From Desulfarculaceae bacterium (GTDB lineage Bacteria; Desulfobacterota; Desulfarculia; Desulfarculales; Desulfarculaceae): DNA of 64,000 nt. Location: positions 1 to 64,000 of the forward strand of contig JAIPEN010000016.1 of assembly GCA_021737145.1 (NCBI GenBank). Reading direction: 5' to 3'. Below are positions 50,156 through 58,991 of this stretch, piece after piece. The notes beneath the pieces are model-generated. The model did no database searches. It saw nothing but the letters and a program-made list of their open reading frames with translations, and was not told the DNA's origin. Both the position numbers and the translations under genes were made by a program. Every line of letters starts with the position of its first letter. The stretch's first letter is position 1.

Positions 50156-52651
50156 ATGCAATTTGACCAAGAAATAAGTTTCAGCCAAAAAGTCCTGATG
50201 GTCGACGACGACCCCAATATCCTGGACTTCCTGCGCCAGGCGGCCCAGGGCCGTGTGGAGCTCATCACCGCGGAAAGCGCCCAAAAAGGCCTGGAGATCT
50301 TGGAGCAGCAGGGGCCCTTCGGGGTGGTGATGAGCGATCTGCGCATGCCGGTCATGGACGGCATCTCCTTTTTGGCCCAGGCGCGCGAACGCTGGCCCCA
50401 CACGGTGCGCATCCTCTTCACCGCCTTCGCCGACCTGGAGGCGGCCATCGAGGCCATCAACATCTGCCAGGTCTTCCGCCTGCTCACCAAGCCGGCCCAC
50501 AACCAGGACATCATGGCGGCCATGATCGAAGGGCTGAGACAGCACCGCCTGCTGGTGGCCGACGAGGCCCACCTGCTGGAGCGGGAGCGCCAGTTCCGCA
50601 CCGCCCTTTTGGATTTGCCCCTGCCCACCATGATCCACGCCGAGGACGGACAGGTGGTGCTGGTCAATCGCGCCTGGCGCGAGCTCTCCGGCTGGGACAT
50701 GGAGGACCTGCCCGACATCCAATCCTGGGGCCGCAAGGCCCTGGGCTGGTCCGCGGAACAGGCCTGGGGGGTGGCGGCCAAACTCTACGACATCAAGGGC
50801 AGCGTGTCCCAGGGCGAGTTCGGGGTGACCACCAAACAAGGCGGGAGCCGCGTCTGGGACTTCAGTTCCGCCCCTCTGGGCAAGATGCCCGACGAGCGCC
50901 GGGTGGTCATCTCCATCGCCTCGGACGTGACCCAGCGCCGGGCCATGGAGGACTCGCTCATCCTGGCCGGCCAGGTGTTCGACAACGCCACCAACGGCAT
51001 CCTGGTCACCGACCTCGACGCCAACATCCTGGACGTGAACCCGGCCCTGTGCGAGATATCCGGCTTCAGCCGCGAGGAGTTGATCGACCAGAGCCCCCGC
51101 CTGTTCCGCTCCGGCAGCCACGATGCCGATTTCTACCGCGCCATGTGGCAGGCCCTCAAGACCGAAGGCGCCTGGCGCGGCGAGATTTGGAACCGGCGCA
51201 AGAACGGCGAAATATACCCGGCCCTGCTCACCATCTCCCGGGTGGGAAACGGCCAGCAGGACGGGACCGGCTTCGTGGCCATCACCTCGGACCTCAGCGA
51301 CCTGCGCCAGGCCCAGGAGCGCACCGAATACCTCTCGCGCCACGACGACCTCACCGGACTGTTCAACCGCACCACCCTGCACGAGCACCTGAAGCAGGCG
51401 GTGGAGTTCGCCCGGCGGCAGGGGCGCCAGGTGGTGGTGGCCTATCTGGACCTGGACCAGTTCAAGCTGGTCAACGACTCCCTGGGCCACGAGGTGGGGG
51501 ACCGGGCCCTGGTGGAGGTGGCCCGGCGGCTGCACAAGGGTTTATTGGAGACCGACACCCTGGTGCGCTGGGGGGCGGACCACTTTGTCTTTGTCTCCCT
51601 GACCCCCCTGGGCCAGGAACCGGCCGAGCTTTTGGCCCGGCGGCTCTTGGAGAGCGTGGAGGCCCCCCTGGACCTCAAGGGCCAGCGCCTGTTCCTCACC
51701 GCCAGCGCGGGCCTGAGCATCCATCCCGGCGACGCCGAGAACCCCGAGGAGCTTGTCCAACACGCCGACACCGCCATGCACTCGGCCAAGCAGCTGGGGC
51801 GCAACCGCTTCCAGTTCTTCGACGCCTCCATGAACCAGTACGTGGTGGAGCGCCTGACCCTGGAAGGCGAGCTGCGCGCCGCCTTGGAGCAAAAACAGTT
51901 CATCCTGCATTACCAGCCCCAGGTGGAGCTGAGCACCGGCCGGGTGCGGGGCCTGGAGGCCCTGGTGCGCTGGCAACACCCCCGCCACGGCCTGATGCTC
52001 CCCGACCACTTCATCCCAGTGGCCGAGGAGGCCGACCTGATCGTCCCCCTGGGCAACCAGGTGCTGCACATGGCCTGCGCTCAGATGTCCCGCTGGCAAG
52101 GCATGGGCGTGCCGGTGGAGCGGGTGGCGGTGAACCTGTCGTCCCGCCAGCTCTGGGAAGAGGACCTCTTGGAGACCATCACCAACCTATTGCAGGAATA
52201 TGGATGTCCGCCGGACCTCCTGGAACTGGAGGTTACCGAGAGCGTGATCATGAGCTCGGTGGAAAAGGGTGTGGAGGTGCTGGGCCGCTTGCGCAAGCTG
52301 GGAGTGGAGGTGTCCATCGACGACTTCGGCACCGGCTACTCCTCGCTCTACTATCTGAAGAAGCTTCCCTTCAATATCCTGAAGATCGACAAGTCATTCG
52401 TGGATGACATCCCCGGCGACGAGGACAGCTCCAACATCGTGGCCAGCATCGCCGGCCTGGCCCATGGCCTGCACAAGCAGGTGGTGGTGGAGGGAGTGGA
52501 GACCCGGCCCCAGTTGGAGGCGGTGCACTCCTTCGGCTGCGAGATGGTGCAGGGCTTTTATTTCTCCCGGCCCCTGGCTCCGGAAGATGTCGAGCAGCTC
52601 CTGAAAAGCGGGCCCCGTCCCTTTGCCAACCGTATTCCCGGAGCCGAATAA
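50156..52651 (+). CDS. REC-PAS-GGDEF-EAL cyclic di-GMP protein
   Basis: An 831-residue signalling protein. A receiver domain (about 12-125, phospho-acceptor D61 in MSDLRMP) is followed by two PAS domains (about 145-260 and 275-395). The GGDEF domain has its active motif degenerated to WGADHF (472-477). The EAL domain has EAL at 601-603 and DDFGTGYSSL intact. So it should degrade cyclic di-GMP, with the GGDEF part sensing GTP or inactive. The ATG at 50156 begins the receiver domain; the frame upstream to 50036 lacks domain sequence. Stands alone, so its kinase is elsewhere. Confidence 0.93.
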   Translation: MQFDQEISFSQKVLMVDDDPNILDFLRQAAQGRVELITAESAQKGLEILEQQGPFGVVMSDLRMPVMDGISFLAQARERWPHTVRILFTAFADLEAAIEAINICQVFRLLTKPAHNQDIMAAMIEGLRQHRLLVADEAHLLERERQFRTALLDLPLPTMIHAEDGQVVLVNRAWRELSGWDMEDLPDIQSWGRKALGWSAEQAWGVAAKLYDIKGSVSQGEFGVTTKQGGSRVWDFSSAPLGKMPDERRVVISIASDVTQRRAMEDSLILAGQVFDNATNGILVTDLDANILDVNPALCEISGFSREELIDQSPRLFRSGSHDADFYRAMWQALKTEGAWRGEIWNRRKNGEIYPALLTISRVGNGQQDGTGFVAITSDLSDLRQAQERTEYLSRHDDLTGLFNRTTLHEHLKQAVEFARRQGRQVVVAYLDLDQFKLVNDSLGHEVGDRALVEVARRLHKGLLETDTLVRWGADHFVFVSLTPLGQEPAELLARRLLESVEAPLDLKGQRLFLTASAGLSIHPGDAENPEELVQHADTAMHSAKQLGRNRFQFFDASMNQYVVERLTLEGELRAALEQKQFILHYQPQVELSTGRVRGLEALVRWQHPRHGLMLPDHFIPVAEEADLIVPLGNQVLHMACAQMSRWQGMGVPVERVAVNLSSRQLWEEDLLETITNLLQEYGCPPDLLELEVTESVIMSSVEKGVEVLGRLRKLGVEVSIDDFGTGYSSLYYLKKLPFNILKIDKSFVDDIPGDEDSSNIVASIAGLAHGLHKQVVVEGVETRPQLEAVHSFGCEMVQGFYFSRPLAPEDVEQLLKSGPRPFANRIPGAE

Positions 52652-52662
52652 GAGCAGCCCCC

Positions 52663-52680
52663 CTCCGGCCCCGGCCGGAG
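52663..52680. terminator. Hairpin between convergent genes
   Basis: CTCCGGCC and GGCCGGAG make an 8-bp perfect stem with a CC loop, between the EAL gene and the DUF2254 gene. There is no clear T-run, so it may slow RNA polymerase or protect the 3' ends rather than terminate alone. Confidence 0.45.
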
Positions 52681-52686
52681 CCGCCC

Positions 52687-54051
52687 CTAGGCCGCGGAGC
52701 CCTCCCGGGCGGCGCAGCGGCGCGAGGCCTCGTCCAGCAGGCGCACCAACTTCTCATATGAATCGGCGATCTCCTGGCGGTCCCAGGCCAGCTTGATATG
52801 ACTCAGGCTGTCCTCCTTTATGCGCAGGGCCAGGCTGGACAGGGCCTCCACGTCGTCCTGGCGGGCGGACTGGCGGGCCAGGGTGGCCAGGGTGCCGAGC
52901 AGGCGCAGGGTGCACATCTGGTTGTCCCGGGCCGCGCGGCGGATGGGGTCCAGGGCCTGGTGGATGATGGTGCGCATGGTCACCGGGGTGAGCAGCACCC
53001 TGGGCTCGCCGTCGTCGTCGCGGCGCACCGGCTCGGGGATGACCCGCCCGGCCAGCAGGGCCATGCCCGAGGCCAGCCAGTCGATGCAGGTGACCGCGGT
53101 GAAGGGATCGTTGACTCCGGGGGACAGGGCCCGCAGCGCGGTCTCGGCCAAGAGCTGGGCCGGGAAGATGAGGTCCTGACTTTCGTTGCGCGCCACCCCC
53201 AGGGAAAAGGCGCTGCTGAGAGAGCGGGCCAGGCCCGGGCCCATGGCCTCGGGCGGGTGCACCAGGGCCAGGGCCTCGCCGCTCACCAAAAAATCCCCCG
53301 TGCTGGGCAGCACCTTGATGAGCAGGTCGCGCTTTTGGGCCACACTGAACAGATGCCCATGGTCCACCATCTTCAGATAGCCGCTCTCGTGGGCCCAGAG
53401 CACCGCCGCCCGCTGCTCGAAGCCCTGGGGCAACTCCGGGGGCTCGGGGTAGCGGTTCTGGGCGTGCTCCCGGTCCAGCTCCTGGGGGCAGAGCCGCTTG
53501 ATGGTGCTCTCCAGGTCGCGCCCCACGTGGGCCATGAGGTTGTTGGCCTGGATGGAAGAGGCGATGTGGTGGATGAAATAGATCAACACCGCCAGGCTGG
53601 TCAGGGCCAAGCCAACCCCCACGGTGACCGACAAGTGAGGCACCTGCATGTGCTCGCCGGCGCCCTCGACGGTGCGCAGCACAATCACGCAATAGACGAA
53701 GGTGGCCACGAAGGTGCCCAGCACCAGCTGGTTGCCGGTGTCGTCCATGAAGTTGCGCACCAGGCGGGGGCCGAACTGGCTGGAGGTGAGGCTGAGCACC
53801 ACCATGGTCAGGGAAAAGACCACCCCGGCCACGGTGATCATGGAGCCGGCGATGGTGGAGAGCACCGCCCGGGCCCCTTCCGGGCTGCCGCTGTAGAGCC
53901 ACCAGAAATCGGAGAGATGGTGCTGGGCCACGAACATGTCGCCCTGCACCGTGCCCACGGCCAGCAGGCAGGCTGCCGCGGTCAACAGAACCGGCACGAA
54001 CCACAGGCTGTAGCGCACCGCGTACCAGGCCTGGATCAGCTTGTTTTTCAC
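52687..54051 (-). CDS. DUF2254 integral membrane protein
   Basis: A 454-residue membrane protein with four helices in the first 175 residues (around 20-40, 60-85, 105-125, 140-165). A cytoplasmic domain of about 270 residues follows, with the family segments ALSPGVNDPFTA and CIDWLASGM. Function unknown. GTG at 54051 follows GGAGGTG; the codons upstream are non-coding. It starts 37 bases after the transporter gene, so the two probably share a transcript. Confidence 0.87.
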   Translation of the reverse strand: MKNKLIQAWYAVRYSLWFVPVLLTAAACLLAVGTVQGDMFVAQHHLSDFWWLYSGSPEGARAVLSTIAGSMITVAGVVFSLTMVVLSLTSSQFGPRLVRNFMDDTGNQLVLGTFVATFVYCVIVLRTVEGAGEHMQVPHLSVTVGVGLALTSLAVLIYFIHHIASSIQANNLMAHVGRDLESTIKRLCPQELDREHAQNRYPEPPELPQGFEQRAAVLWAHESGYLKMVDHGHLFSVAQKRDLLIKVLPSTGDFLVSGEALALVHPPEAMGPGLARSLSSAFSLGVARNESQDLIFPAQLLAETALRALSPGVNDPFTAVTCIDWLASGMALLAGRVIPEPVRRDDDGEPRVLLTPVTMRTIIHQALDPIRRAARDNQMCTLRLLGTLATLARQSARQDDVEALSSLALRIKEDSLSHIKLAWDRQEIADSYEKLVRLLDEASRRCAAREGSAA

Positions 54052-54088
54052 AGAGGCACCTCCGGGAACCACCGTCTACCGCCTGGGC

Positions 54089-56323
54089 CTAGGCCAGCGC
54101 GTTTTCCTCGCCCGAGTCGCGCACGAACAGGCAGGGCGAACCGCGCTCGCTGCTGGTGCGGCGCAGGGCGGCGAAATCCGGCTCCGCGGGCAGGGTGAAC
54201 AAATCCAGCTTGGCCGGGGGGGCCTGGGCCAGGGCTTGGGAGCGCGGCCCGGGCAGGACCACCGTGTCGGCATCGGGGATGCGGGCCAGTTGGCGCAGGT
54301 TGTCCAAAAACTCCCCGGCCGGCCCCTCTTGCTCCGCCCCGGCGGCCAAGGCCACCAAACGCAGGCTCCCCCGCCAGTTTACTTTCAATTTGTAGGCGAT
54401 CAAGAGGGCCAAATCCAGATTGCCCAGATCCATGCTCACTTCCCATGCGGGCCCCCGGCCCTCCACCCACAGGTTCACCGCCGCGCCGGGGCCAGGGTCG
54501 CGCTCCACCAGGCCGTCGTGCAGGACCACCCCCAGGTGATGGCTGCGAGCCCGCCGCATCACCTCCTGGGTGTCCTGCTCGCGCTGGTCGGTGGTGGGCA
54601 GGGGCATGAGCACCACGTTGGGCCGGAAGAAAAAGCCGCTCAAGGTCTCCAGGCCGGCTAGCAGCCCGTTGGGGAAGCTGTCCGACTCCACGCTGGTGTG
54701 GGAGGCCAGCAGGCCCAGCTGGCGCAGGGAGCGGGTGATGGAAGGCAGGTCGCTCAGGCGGGCCCGCTCCTCCGGGGAATGGGACAGGCCCAGGACGGTC
54801 ACCGTGCCCCGGGGCGGGGCCAGGGATCCGACCAGGTTGAAATGCTCGCGCAGTTCCTCGTCCGACTCCACCGGCACCAGCAGGTTGGACTTCCAGGTGC
54901 GCTCGGCCGACACCGGCAGGCGGGCCACCATGCGGGCGGCCCATTCGGCCAGGGCCACGAACATGCCGGAGCGCACGTCGCCGAAGGGCGCCTCCAGGTG
55001 GCGGCGCAGCAGGTACACGTAGATGGTCACCACCACCCCCACCGCCACCAGCCCGAAAGTGGGGTTGACGATGAACATGGCGTAGAAGCAGCCCGCCCCG
55101 CCCAGGATGGGCACCAAACGGGGCACCCGGAACAGGGGCCGGAAGCTGACCAGGCCCAGCTTTTGCTCGATGGCCACCACCGCGTTGATCATGGCGTAAG
55201 TGATGAGAAAGAACATGGTGATCAAAGGGGCCACCGCGTTCAGGTCCCTGAGCATCAGGGCCCCCAGCACGATGGCTCCGGTGGTCAACAAGGCGTTGCG
55301 CGGCTCGCCGGAAGCGGTGCGCCGCGCGAACCACCGGCTGCCCGGCATCACCCCGTGGGCGGCCAGGGCCTGCAAGATGCGCGGCGCGCCCACCAGGGAG
55401 GCCAGGGCCGAGGAGAAAGTGGCCCCCAGCAGCCCGGCCAGCACCGCCGGTCCCCAGGCCGCCTTGTCGATCATCACGGTGTAGTTGCTCAGCAGCTCCT
55501 TCTGGCTGGCCGAGGCGGCAAGCCACCAGGCCAGGGCCAAGTAGATCACCAGGCTTACCGCGATGGCGGCCATGGTGCCCACGGGTATGGCCTTGCGCGG
55601 GTCCTTGAGCTCGCCGGACATGTTGGCCCCGGCCATGATGCCGGTGGAGGCCGGAAAAAACACCGCGAACACCGCCCAGAAACCGATGCCCTGGAAGCCG
55701 TTCTCCGGCGAGCCGGCAAAGGAGCCCCACCAGGCCACCGAATGGCTCATGGAGCCCTGCAAAGCGGCCCAGGCCACCGCGGCCAGGGAGACCCCGATCA
55801 CCGCCATGATCAGGAACTGGATGCGAAAGGCCAGCCCGGCGCTGATAAAGGCGATGGCGAACAGCACCGCGAAAGTGGCCAGGTCCACCAGCAGGGCGGG
55901 ATGCTCCGGGAAGATCCACAGCCAGCCGGCCCGGAAGCCGAAGATATACATGCTCACGGCCAGGGCCTGGGACAAATACAGGGGCGCGCCGATGGAACCG
56001 CCCACCTCCAGGCCCAGGGACTGGGAGATTATGGAGTAGGCTCCGCCCGCCCCGATGCGGATGTTGGTGGTCACCGAGCTGAGCGACAGGCCGGTGCAGG
56101 CGGTGATGCCGAAGGACAGCCCGATGATCAGCCAGGCGCCCAGCAGGCCGGCGTTGCCCACCACCCAGCCTTCCCGGAGGAACATGATCACTCCCAGGAT
56201 GGTGAGCAGGGTGGGAGTGAACACCCCGGCAAAGGTGCCGAAGCCCCGGGACTTGACCTTGCGCTGCTGGTCGATCTGCTCTTGCAGGTTCTTGTCCGCC
56301 ACGGCCGATTCCGGCTGGTTCAT
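54089..56323 (-). CDS. SLC12-like (APC superfamily) cation-chloride cotransporter homologue
   Basis: A 744-residue membrane protein of the amino acid-polyamine-organocation superfamily, closest to the Na-K-Cl cotransporter type. The first helix region reads TFAGVFTPTLLTILGVIMFLREGWVVG, the SLC12 hallmark. About 12 helices follow to residue 470, then a soluble C-terminal region of 270 residues with LTTDQREQDT-like and Rossmann-like strands. Bacterial members move K, Cl or amino acids; the substrate is open. Start ATG at 56323. Confidence 0.85.
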   Translation of the reverse strand: MNQPESAVADKNLQEQIDQQRKVKSRGFGTFAGVFTPTLLTILGVIMFLREGWVVGNAGLLGAWLIIGLSFGITACTGLSLSSVTTNIRIGAGGAYSIISQSLGLEVGGSIGAPLYLSQALAVSMYIFGFRAGWLWIFPEHPALLVDLATFAVLFAIAFISAGLAFRIQFLIMAVIGVSLAAVAWAALQGSMSHSVAWWGSFAGSPENGFQGIGFWAVFAVFFPASTGIMAGANMSGELKDPRKAIPVGTMAAIAVSLVIYLALAWWLAASASQKELLSNYTVMIDKAAWGPAVLAGLLGATFSSALASLVGAPRILQALAAHGVMPGSRWFARRTASGEPRNALLTTGAIVLGALMLRDLNAVAPLITMFFLITYAMINAVVAIEQKLGLVSFRPLFRVPRLVPILGGAGCFYAMFIVNPTFGLVAVGVVVTIYVYLLRRHLEAPFGDVRSGMFVALAEWAARMVARLPVSAERTWKSNLLVPVESDEELREHFNLVGSLAPPRGTVTVLGLSHSPEERARLSDLPSITRSLRQLGLLASHTSVESDSFPNGLLAGLETLSGFFFRPNVVLMPLPTTDQREQDTQEVMRRARSHHLGVVLHDGLVERDPGPGAAVNLWVEGRGPAWEVSMDLGNLDLALLIAYKLKVNWRGSLRLVALAAGAEQEGPAGEFLDNLRQLARIPDADTVVLPGPRSQALAQAPPAKLDLFTLPAEPDFAALRRTSSERGSPCLFVRDSGEENALA

Positions 56324-56424
56324 GCTCCTTGCCTTTCCGCGCAGTAAACATGGGGTGTTCGCGGCCCGGTGCTTAAATTATAGGCATGGCCTTGCACCCG
56401 GGGCAAACCGGCCGCCGCGGCCGC

Positions 56425-56456
56425 AAGAAAACAGACCCCGCCGCGGGGCGGGGCCT
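56425..56456 (-). terminator. Terminator after the small lipoprotein gene
   Basis: CCCCGCC (56436-56442) pairs with GGCGGGG (56447-56453). On the minus strand it is followed by TCTGTTTTCTTG. It lies 27 bases after the lipoprotein stop codon. Confidence 0.8.
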
Positions 56457-56479
56457 GTCGCCGATGAAAATGGGGTTGT

Positions 56480-56707
56480 CTAGTTGTTGGTGGCGTCCTG
56501 GACCTTGTCGCCGGCCTTCTCCATGGTGTCGCCCATCTTGTCGGTGGCCTCTTCAACCTTCTCGCCGGCCTTTTCCACGGCCTGGTCCACCTTCTTGCCG
56601 GCCTTCTCGGCCGGGCCTTCGCTTTCGCAGCCCATCATGAGGACCGCGCCCCCCAGGGTCAAAGCCAGGGCCAAGGTCATGACCAGCCCTTTGTATGCCT
56701 TTTTCAT
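56480..56707 (-). CDS. Small helical lipoprotein
   Basis: A 75-residue lipoprotein (lipobox LMMGC, Cys27). The mature part consists of repeats such as AEKAGKKVDQAVEKAGEKVEEA, an amphipathic 11-residue-type helix like that of LEA or YtxH proteins. Such small lipoproteins are often induced by stress. AGGAGA precedes the ATG. It follows the frameshifted lipoprotein gene by 27 bases. Confidence 0.8.
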   Translation of the reverse strand: MKKAYKGLVMTLALALTLGGAVLMMGCESEGPAEKAGKKVDQAVEKAGEKVEEATDKMGDTMEKAGDKVQDATNN

Positions 56708-56734
56708 GATTCTCCTCTTGAGGCCCCTTTGGGC

Positions 56735-57266
56735 CTACTTTATGGTTACGCTCTGCATGATCTCGCCGAACTCCTGGCCCATGGCCTCGAATCCGGCGGG
56801 TTTGGTTGTGGTGGTGGTGGTGAAGAGCAGGACGTGCTTGTCGTCCTTCTGCACCAAATACTGTAATGAAGCGCTGGCCCTTGCGGTAGTCGCTGGCCAC
56901 CACCTTGAGGGCGTGGCGGGCGTCGACGCTGGCCGGGCCGCACTGGCTGAGCACCACCGCCTTGCCCGCCTCCTTGGACAGGGCCTCGCGGTAGTCCTGG
57001 TAGACCTTGTCGGTCTTGCCGGCCTTGTCGGCGATGTTGCCCACGTTTTCGAACACGGTGACGTTGAAGCTGGGCCGGTCGCTGTAGTAGAGGTCGATCT
57101 TGCCCTGGTCGAAGAGATTCTTCACCCCCCGCACCACCTTCTCGGGAATGGCTTCCAGGCCCTGGTCCTTCTGGGTGCTTTGCCGGGTGGAACTCATGCC
57201 GCTGCAGCCCAGGAAAAAGAACCCGCAGAGGGCCGCCACCAAGGTTGTCGCGATGACTTTTTTCAT
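56735..57266 (-). pseudogene. Frameshifted lipoprotein gene
   Basis: From ATG 57266 the frame gives a lipoprotein signal (LVAALCGFFFLGCSG, Cys about residue 21) and about 130 plausible residues up to ASDYRKGQRFI. The frame then becomes Arg/Gly/His-rich nonsense. In another frame the sequence continues sensibly (QYLVQKDDKHVLLFTTTTTTK ... EIMQSVTIK) to a stop at 56735. One extra base around 56858-56870 explains this; the total length is 3n+1. It may be a true mutation or a sequencing error. AAGGAAACAG precedes the start. The product resembles small periplasmic DUF4810-like lipoproteins, but I do not name it. Confidence 0.75.
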
Positions 57267-57488
57267 AGCTGTTTCCTTCTTGTTGAACCATTATTATGAG
57301 ACACTTTTTCGTCCCATCCCATCGGCGGAGGCCGCATTTAGGCTTTCCGGCTTTAGGTAATCCACACGGAAAAAATTCTTAGGCCCGGCCCGGAGGCCAA
57401 TCACCAAATCGTTACCGGCATTTTGCTTGCCCCTTGCTCGGCCCCGGGGCTACCATGAACCGGACCTATTTAGGGCGGGAGATTCATC

Positions 57489-58991
57489 ATGCGGCACCTC
57501 GGCCAGGCGCTTATCCTCTGCGCGGTCCTCATTCTGGGGGGCCCCGCCAATCTGTGGGCCCAAAGCGGCGCGCCCGCCGCAGAGCAGGCGGAGCAGGTGT
57601 TGCGCTTGGAAAAGGTAATCCAGGCGCAGCAGCATCAGATCGAGGCCCAACAAAAGCAGCTGGACCAGCAGCGCAAGCTCCTGCTGGAGTTGCAGCGGCA
57701 GGTGCAGGGCCTGCGCGCCCCGGCCGCCAAGGCCGCGCCCGCCGTCGCCCAGGCTCCGGCCGCCGCCGCCCAGGCTCCGGCCCCCGCCCCCCAGGCCAAA
57801 GCCGCCACGGCCCAGGAGGCGGCCCGCCCGGGGCCGGTGCCGGCCAATTCCCCCGAGACCGGGCCCCACAGCGCCAAGGAAGACAGCGCTCCCTGGACCG
57901 GCTCCTTCAACCTCAAGGGACTCAAGACCCGCTTCGCCATCGGCGGCTTCGCCCAGTTGGACGTGATCCACGACACCGGGGCCATCACCGACCGCACCGA
58001 GTTCACCACGGCCAGCATCGTCACCCGGGGGGCCACCAAGGCCCAGGGCTCGGACGGCCAGACCACCTTCAGCGTCAACGCCACCCAGTTCTGGTTCGAA
58101 ACCCGCACCGACCTGGAGCGGGGCCGCCTGCGCACCTACTTGTCATTGGATTTCTTTGCCGACACCAGCGGCAACAGCCCCCGCCCCCGCCTGCGCGAGG
58201 CCTACGGCGAGCTGAGCCATTACGTGTTCGGCGGCACCCTGCTGGCCGGCCAGGCCTGGTCCACCACCGCCTACACCATCGCCTATCCCAACACCCTGGA
58301 CTACCAGGGGCCCAGCTCCATGGTGGGCCTGCGCCAGCCCCAGGTCCGCTGGACCCGCTCCCTGGGTCACGGCCTGGGCCTGAAGCTGGCCGCCGAGACC
58401 CCGGGCAGCCACGAGGTGGACGGGGCCGACCCCCTCACCGCCTGGCCCGACGGCATCGCGGCCCTGGAGTGGAAAGTGGGGGCCCTGCAGGTGCAGGGCA
58501 CCGGCATGCTGCGCGACCTGAAGGCCAGCCGCGACAACGGCCCCACCGAGAGCGCCCTGGGCTGGGGCTTCAACCTGGCCGGGGTGGTGGACACCTCGTT
58601 CCTGGGCCCCCGGGACAACCTCGCCTTCTCGCTGGTCTACGGCCAGGGCGTGGGCAGCCTGATCAACGACGCGCCGCCCGACGCCTATTACAACCCGTCC
58701 GACGACAGCCTGGAGCTGTTGCCGGCGTGGGGCTGGTATCTGGGCTATGAGCACTGGTGGAGCCCCCAGTGGGCCTCGGTGCTGGTTTACGGCTCGCTGC
58801 AGGTGGACAACGCCGACGGCCAGGCCGACAACGCCTATCACTCGGCCCAGTACGCCAGCGCCAATCTCATGTGGATGCCGGTGGAGTGGTGGCTGGTGGG
58901 CGCGGAGCTGCTCTGGGGCGAGAGAGTGGACAAGGACGGGGCCGACGGGGACGACACCCGCCTTCAGCTGACCACCAAGTTCACTTTTTAA
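57489..58991 (+). CDS. DcaP-like outer-membrane porin
   Basis: A 500-residue porin. Signal peptide to about residue 24 (LWAQ). A coiled coil at about 32-75 (EQAEQVLRLEKVIQAQQHQIEAQQ) helps trimerise, then comes a Pro/Ala linker. The barrel runs from about 145 (TRFAIGGFAQLDVIHDTGA) to the terminal Phe in TTKFTF. This layout is that of DcaP-type porins, which admit dicarboxylates or other anionic solutes. GGGAG precedes the ATG. Convergent overlap of 11 bases with the MFS gene. Confidence 0.86.
   Translation: MRHLGQALILCAVLILGGPANLWAQSGAPAAEQAEQVLRLEKVIQAQQHQIEAQQKQLDQQRKLLLELQRQVQGLRAPAAKAAPAVAQAPAAAAQAPAPAPQAKAATAQEAARPGPVPANSPETGPHSAKEDSAPWTGSFNLKGLKTRFAIGGFAQLDVIHDTGAITDRTEFTTASIVTRGATKAQGSDGQTTFSVNATQFWFETRTDLERGRLRTYLSLDFFADTSGNSPRPRLREAYGELSHYVFGGTLLAGQAWSTTAYTIAYPNTLDYQGPSSMVGLRQPQVRWTRSLGHGLGLKLAAETPGSHEVDGADPLTAWPDGIAALEWKVGALQVQGTGMLRDLKASRDNGPTESALGWGFNLAGVVDTSFLGPRDNLAFSLVYGQGVGSLINDAPPDAYYNPSDDSLELLPAWGWYLGYEHWWSPQWASVLVYGSLQVDNADGQADNAYHSAQYASANLMWMPVEWWLVGAELLWGERVDKDGADGDDTRLQLTTKFTF

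Noticed and set aside
54698..56347. Plus-strand frame of about 550 codons opposite the SLC12-like transporter
   Set aside because: Composition is extreme (Gly, His, Gln) and mirrors the transporter codons; no domain is seen.
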